Positions 58,746-64,000 of a stretch of DNA of 64,000 bases are shown in pieces. A program made the translations under genes and the position numbers. Under the pieces are notes generated by a model that saw nothing but the letters and a program-made list of their open reading frames with translations, was not told the DNA's origin and did no database searches. The number at the start of each line of letters is the position of its first letter. Within the stretch, counting starts at the first letter, position 1. The stretch comes from Isoetes taiwanensis. Lineage: Eukaryota > Streptophyta > Lycopodiopsida > Isoetales > Isoetaceae. The stretch lies in assembly GCA_021234155.1 (NCBI GenBank), contig JAJEKV010000034.1, positions 1,244,001 to 1,308,000 on the forward strand, read 5' to 3'.

Positions 58746-59068
58746 TTTCCGCCGACTTATCTTTTTCTTTTCCGTCCAATTTTCATTTCATTACTTTTGC
58801 GCCTACTCGCCTCCCACATCCGCCTACCGCCTTCCGCCAGCGCCCAGCGCCTTGCACACTCTCTCTCCTATTCAAACACCTTCTCTCTCTAGCGCCTGTT
58901 GATCCGGGAGCGTTCTGAAAAAAGGTGGAGTAACTTTTATATGGGCCCAGTACTTTTATACGCAATACAAATACAATGGCGCAATCTTCGCTCAAAATCT
59001 GGGAGCCAGGCTCAAGTTAGTATCTGTTGTTTCTATTCTTGTCGATTTGGAGTAGCGTAGGTAACTGT

Positions 59069-59196
59069 AATGGCGCGGACGCGCCATTTCGTTAGGAGAG
59101 GGTGGGCTTGTTGCCACCCTTCCTTATATAGCTATAAATGTCTATGGGTCTTCCTCTAGAAGGGGACCCATAGAAGAGCAAATGGCGCAGCTGCGC
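59069..59196. repeat. Two further copies of the palindrome motif and a hairpin between them
   Basis: aatggcgcggacgcgccatt at 59,069-59,088 and aaatggcgcagctgcgcg near 59,180-59,196 are the same dyad as the array at 57.5 kb. Between them ctatgggtc (59,142-59,150) pairs with gacccatag (59,165-59,173). They may mark the other end of the same mobile unit. Confidence 0.65.
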
Positions 59197-60474
59197 GTTG
59201 ACAGCATGAGATAAATATGAGGTTTTCAGCCTTGTTAGCAATGTTCCTTGCCATGGTCTAGGTAGCACAGGATTCCAGCACATCATGGATAACCTGGTGA
59301 GCGAAATGAATTCATTAGGTGAAGGAGCAATTCACAAGAACAAAGGATGTGAAGAATATGGTTCTAGTTTTGGAATAGGGTTCATTGACGCATTTCTTGA
59401 GTTGAGGAAGGTTGTCACAGGTTTGCCCTCTTTTTGCATGTAGCAAGGTTTTGAAATCCGACCAAGGGAACCAGGCAGGCGTTAGACAGTCCAGTTTAAC
59501 AGGAGCGTTTAGACAAGGTGGGAGAGATGTGGGGTCACATGTAGGCAGAAGAAATAGAAGCACCAAGATAAAAGTGAATAAAAGTGGCCACTTCTTTAGT
59601 AAGGCGACCAAAGGAGAGGAGAGGTATGGCTACGGCGGGCGGCTAGGGAAGAATCAGTGTCAAACTACTAGTACTATCAACCTTTCTTTTCTGCAAACGT
59701 GCCTTTGTAGCAGCACCTAGTTGGAGGAAGCAGTGAATGAACTATTATGGACTACTCCTCCTGGGAATCGGGCGAGACCTTCAAAGTGGGAGATACACTA
59801 GGTATGTTTTCCTCTACTTATCAATTGCATTTTCCTTCACTAAGACCTAGCGGATCTGTGTGTGTAATAGGGCATTTTATATAATTTGAAATGTGTTGTT
59901 TTTTCTTTTTCCCTTTTTTTTTTGTTTCAAAGTTCATATATAGCGATGTCCACGATATGGCGACCCCCAAAACTCCCCTCCAAGCAAAGAAAACCTCGGC
60001 CTCACCCTCACCCCATCCTCCACCACCACACCATCTTCTTATGCAAACTCTGCCTTTGTTTTTGGCGTCGGGCTTGCTACCTTTCTCGCAACTCCCATCC
60101 TTACGAACCATGCAGACTTTAGATAGTTGATGCCGGTTGTTCTTTTTATCCAGTTGTTTTTTGTATCAGAAAAAAAAATGATAATTTTTGATTTGGTGTT
60201 TTATGGGATTTGTGCTATATCTTATGGTTTATTTGTTATTCATGAAGTTGCCAATGTTTTTTGAAAATTTTTTTTCTAAGCTAGAAAAACAACATCTTCC
60301 ATAACACACCTACAAGTACTTTCAATAGTCGCCACTCCTCCTTGGATTAAGAATTCATAAAGAGGGAAAATCCCTCTTCAAGTCCTCTTCCTTTTCACAA
60401 GTGACCTCTTCTTCCCGATGGTTTTTTCTACTCCTGATTTGGGTTGGAGTTCGTCAGAAACGTCATAGGGTTTC

Positions 60475-60655
60475 TTGTTGAAACTTAATGTTGTTTCAAT
60501 GGAAACTTGATTTTCACGAAAACTACATCAAGTTTCCATTGAAACCGTATTAAGTTTCGATGGATACTATGTTAGTAGTGAAACCTTTGTAAGGTTTCCA
60601 ATATGGAAACTATACGTAGTTTACTTTTGAAAAAACTCTATAAGATTTCCGCTTT
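60475..60655. repeat. Cluster of gaaac/gtttc short inverted and direct repeats
   Basis: 'gaaact(t)aat.t..gtttc'-like strings recur in both orientations about every 20-30 bases (for example tgaaacttaatgttgtttca and catcaagtttccattgaaac). A second cluster of the same motif is at 61,380-61,480. Confidence 0.6.
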
Positions 60656-61174
60656 TTAAAATCAAATGAAAGAGTCTAGGCACGTGTGTAAGATCTTGTG
60701 GCACATGTAATCTACCCACATGTGTAAGATATTGTGGAAAATTGTATTATCAAATGCATTAATGGTGTCCTTTTAGCGTGAGGAGCACGCCAACATTTGA
60801 ATAGCGCATCTGATCAGAATAGCACAGTAGCAACTCTATTCAATCTGGCAGATCAGAAAAAGGGACGCCGGACTTGGATCGATATGGTACAAAACAATAT
60901 GAGGGGTCCCCAGCTGGCCTGCAGCAAGCTCTGACAGCCATTTCTTTGATTTTCCTTGTTCTTGCCTTAATTTGAACCATCCATCTGCTGCTGAACCATC
61001 CAGCGAAATGAAAACCGACACAGGCACAGGTATTTGAAGTTACAAAAAAAATCAAATCTACGGGTTCTAAATCCGACACCTAGATCATGCTTTTTAAAGA
61101 CACAAAGCAATTCCTGAATCAACAAGACAAATGCAACAATCTACATACCAAGATCAAGGCAACAGTGGCATGCG

Positions 61175-61228
61175 CTCAAAATCTTGCTTCAAATCCTTGC
61201 CCTCAAAATCTTGCTTTAAATCCTTGCC
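61175..61228. repeat. 27-bp tandem pair
   Basis: ctcaaaatcttgctt(c/t)aaat followed by ccttgcc occurs twice, back to back (61,175-61,201 and 61,202-61,228), with one mismatch. Confidence 0.85.
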
Positions 61229-61379
61229 GGATGAAACATTCTTGCAAATTTGGATTGAGAAAAGTGGTGCATTAAATGGAAGCGAATTTTTGTACGTGCA
61301 TTAGATTCTGATGCAGATATGGAAGCGTAGATGCACAAACTGAAATCATTGCAAAAGTTCAAGGATAGAAAGACTATTT

Positions 61380-61480
61380 TTAAGTTTGAAGAGAAACTGA
61401 ATATAGTTTCAGGGAAACTGAATATAGCTTCCACTGAAGCTTTATATACTTTCCAGATTGAAACTATATTAAGTTTCTCT
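61380..61480. repeat. Second cluster of the gaaact/agtttc motif
   Basis: gagaaactgaatatagtttc, gggaaactgaatatagcttc and gaaactatattaagtttctc follow one another; each is close to a dyad. It has the same motif as 60,475-60,655, about 0.8 kb away. Confidence 0.65.
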
Positions 61481-61529
61481 TTTTGGAGGATAATCCCAAT
61501 CGAGCATAGATAAAGTCTTCGTCAACGAA

Positions 61530-62455
61530 CTTTCATATGATTATGTTTTCTTTGCATCTTATCCTCCATATAATTGGCAATTCCCTTGTCTGGAGGACCT
61601 TTTTAGATTTCCAAGGTAGGTCTCCATCTTTGACTCCAAGGAGATGATGAACTTGCAAAAGAACTATTTTAGTAGGAACATAATGCTTAAACAAGCTAAC
61701 ATCATGAAAGACTTTATTGAGGCTTAAATGTGGAGGATAGCTCTAGCTCATAGGCTAAGTTCTCCACTTTTCTAACTATTTTGAAGGTCCTGACCATTGC
61801 GGTGCCACCTTCTTTGTTGTCCTAATTTAAAATTTTCCTACTTTTATTTGGCCATGCTGCATCATTTTGCTCAAAATTTTAATATGTGCAATGCTTATCC
61901 ACATAGGCCTTCTATTTTGCTTGTGCTTTGACTATGCATTCTCGTGCTTCCTTAATGCTTGCTTTCATATCTTGGAGAAAGTATTGCGCCACTTGCGCTT
62001 TAGATATCCGATCATGTCATGTTGTTGATGTCAAGCATTGGTCTCCATATGTTAGTATGAAGGGTGACATACCCATAACGGAGTAGGTTAGGATAAGCTT
62101 CCCACTGATCTTCTTTGTTCCACATGTGCATCCTCAACATGTCCTCCAAGAATGTATTCAACCTCTCTGTTTGCCCATGAGGATGGTATGTTGTGCTCAT
62201 ACGGAGCTTAGTACCAACTATGTGGTATAATGCCTTCCAAAATTTACCTATAGGTTCTCAGTTGGATACTATACCTCCAGGCATGCCATGCAATCTGAAG
62301 ATGTTATTTACGAAAAGCACTAATGTTCCCAATGCTGTAATTGTTGATTTGCAAGGTATGAAGTGTGCTAATTTAGAGAGAGAATCGACGATGACAAGGA
62401 TGCTACCCTTCCCTTTTTTTGTGGGCCAGAAGCCCTGTGATAAAATCTAAGACCA
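61530..62455 (-). mobile_element. Ty3/gypsy chromovirus fragment: integrase to chromodomain
   Basis: Minus strand, in order: DFITGL; ILVIVDSLSKLAHFIPCKST; FRLHGMPGGIV; GTKLRMSTTYHPHGQTERLN and LEDMLRMHMWNKEDQWEAYP (integrase core end, 62,200-62,012); then FLQDMKASIKEAREC. FKIVRKVENLAYELEL follows (the GPY/F-type module), then RRPTLEI-like and KGPPDKG with MEDKMQRKHNHM (chromodomain-like). This is the pol 3' end of a plant chromovirus. The second catalytic Asp region (VSDRDP in relatives) is altered and several frame changes are needed. The protease, RT and LTRs are not seen, so it is a truncated relic. Confidence 0.85.
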
Positions 62456-63292
62456 CGATCACATGAACAGGCTTCGGTTTGGCGCCTAAGCGATGGCGCC
62501 TAAAAGAAAGCGGTGACGCCTAAGAGATAGACGTTGGATGAAACTTGAAAGTAAAATGTTATTGTAGACCAGAAATAAAATAAAATAATGCACATTCTCG
62601 CCTTATCTCTCTTCCCTTGTTCTCACTAGGCAATGGTTTTAGCAGTTCCTAAAATAAAACTTCCAGCCGAAATTATCCTTAGTTATCTTTTCACACAAAA
62701 CCCTGTGTTCTACTACCTTATGATTTTCACTGTGTAGTGTGGAGTGGAGTGTGGTGTGGTGTGGTGTGATGTGTGGTATACTGTTTTTTCTTGTTTGCTT
62801 GATTCTGATATAGTTTGCTGGTTTTATTAGTCAAAACAATCTTATTAGGACATTGAATTATTTTGGAACGTAAAAAACTTATCTTATCTTATGATAACGC
62901 ATGTGTACATGTAAAAATACATGTATGGGTAGCCTTTCTTTTACATAGGTATGAGGTGGAAATTTTATATCCCTTGATTTAGGATATTCCTGGCATTATC
63001 TTGCAATAAGGGATAGTCTTCACTTGACAATTGTCTCTTCTTTGATAAGTTTTGAATAACAAGTTGACTAGAATGACAAGTTTTGAATAACAATGGTAGG
63101 CTTTGAATCCGATAATAAGCTTTGAATAACAAGTTGATTATGTAGTGTTTTAATGACATGGAATATGATCGACATGCGCATGATATCATGATGGTTATGA
63201 GTTCGTATGTTAATTTGTTCATGGCACAAGAAGAGGACAATTGTTTGAAGCATTTAATAGAAGTAAAACAAAAACAAAACTTAACGGAGGTA
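62456..63292. other. No gene; microsatellite and short repeats
   Basis: It contains repeats of (t)ggcgcctaa(g/a) near 62,480-62,525 and a GTGTG-rich microsatellite at about 62,742-62,785. 'aagttttgaataacaa' or 'aagctttgaataacaa' recurs at about 63,045, 63,080 and 63,117. Confidence 0.5.
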
Positions 63293-63500
63293 TGTGCGAA
63301 GGCATTGCATTAGCATTAAGTTAAAAAAAATAACCTAATGGACAAATGTGCGAAGCCATTGCCGTTAGCATTAAGTTAGACTAACTTAATAGGCACCTGT
63401 GCGAAGAAATTGTCATTAGCATTAAGTTAGCAATAACTTAACTAAGGCATGTGCAAAAACATTTTTTATCTTGTCGTTAAGTTAAAAAAAAAAAACCTAA
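63293..63500. repeat. Four-unit tandem repeat, about 53 bp
   Basis: 'tgtgcgaag.cattg' followed by 'ttagcattaagtta' begins at 63,293, 63,347, 63,399 and, more diverged, 63,450. Inside, aagttagactaactt is a short dyad. Weaker traces continue to about 63,650. Confidence 0.8.
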
Positions 63501-64000
63501 CTTGTTCTAGTCTGAAAGGATTTAACTAGTTTCCGTTATGTTAAAGTCTTAAAAGAAAGTTAACTTAGTCTTGGTGCGAACATAAGGGTCTCTTATAAGT
63601 TTAACTGGCAGTTAAAAAAAATTAACTTATTCCTAACTTAATGGCGGGTGCGAAGGTACCCTTAGACACATAATATATCCCCTAGAGGTAAAGACTCAAC
63701 ATGTTATTCTAACATAACATGTTAAGTGTGATCCATTAAAGCCTACATGTGGCACATGCCTATTTGCATGTGTGACACATGTTAAAGGGAGAGCACCGCA
63801 TCCCAAATACCCTCTAATAGGTATTTGCCATAAAGGTGCTAGTGGCCCCACTTGCCATGTGGCAAGGCATCATTGGACCAAGTGGCCCAGCTTAAAACAA
63901 AAGCTTTTAGGTTTTGGGCTAGCAGCGAGTTCAGGCCCTTGTCGGGCAATTTCAGCAGGTTTGGTCATAGTTTAGGTTGCCAGTCCTAGCTTAGCAGTAG
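63501..64000. other. No gene; one hairpin
   Basis: acatgtggcacatgc (from about 63,748) and gcatgtgtgacacatgt (to 63,781) form an imperfect stem. The rest has no recognised feature and runs off the window. Confidence 0.45.

Larger units (their letters stand above)
59197..61529. other. No supported gene; short repeats only
   Basis: A minus-strand frame at 59,315-59,611 starts MVALLKKWPLLFTFILVLLF, like a signal peptide, and has a few cysteines, but nothing else supports it. Repeats in this stretch are listed separately. A T-rich run occurs at 59,900-59,930. Confidence 0.4.

Noticed and set aside
59315-59611. Secreted cysteine-containing peptide (MVALLKKWPLLFTF...)
   Set aside because: The hydrophobic start is suggestive, but there is no promoter, domain or conserved cysteine pattern.

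Overview
This 64 kb window looks like intergenic DNA from a large, repeat-rich land-plant genome. Bacterial signatures (operons, ribosome binding sites, CRISPR) are absent. Present instead are plant-type LINEs, a tRNA-derived SINE, Ty1/copia and Ty3/gypsy relics, a plant eight-cysteine (nsLTP-like) secreted protein, a plant Ser/Thr kinase, a PPR-like relic and short spliced exons. A gymnosperm, fern or lycophyte is a reasonable guess from the texture; that is inference.

Layout. The dominant structure is a direct duplication: bases 1-14,882 match 43,094-57,981, and the left copy continues beyond the window. In order each copy holds: the 3' part of a LINE (endonuclease, RT, zf-RVT); a glycine-rich eight-cysteine protein gene on the minus strand; a pair of abutting hairpins; a protein kinase gene (minus); a PPR-like relic (plus); a degraded Ty1/copia element (minus); a degraded repeat protein carrying 'IEWPR' repeats and a Cys/STFY domain (minus); and a palindrome array. 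The right copy is much cleaner. Its LINE can be read from ORF1 to zf-RVT, and its eight-cysteine gene is intact.

The left copy carries dense small lesions centred on CAG/CTG, in patches separated by clean stretches. They are mostly CAG to CGG/CGA changes and small indels, not C-to-T. This looks more like unpolished long-read base-calling at methylated CHG sites than like biological decay. At least one single-copy stretch (about 19.65-20.25 kb) is also visibly poor in CAG/CTG, so several 'pseudogenes' here may be less broken than they look.

The single-copy middle (14.9-40.8 kb) holds an antisense LINE tail, an antisense relic of an uncharacterised transposase-like family (DFAEN / SDG / HGKGEHDG signatures), short repeats, a candidate spliced gene (28.3-29.0 kb), a PAN-domain-like fragment, two exons of an alpha-galactosidase, an unidentified exon cluster (35.2-36.9 kb) and a copia gag relic. 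It ends in a tandem array of polypurine-tract-like units. A SINE lies at 40.8-41.1 kb against the 5' end of the better LINE.

The right flank (58-64 kb) holds tandem repeats, more copies of the palindrome motif, an antisense Ty3/gypsy chromovirus integrase-chromodomain fragment and further repeats.

Only two loci look like host genes that could work: the eight-cysteine secreted protein (right copy) and the kinase, which needs one C-run base resolved. Most of the rest is nested mobile DNA.
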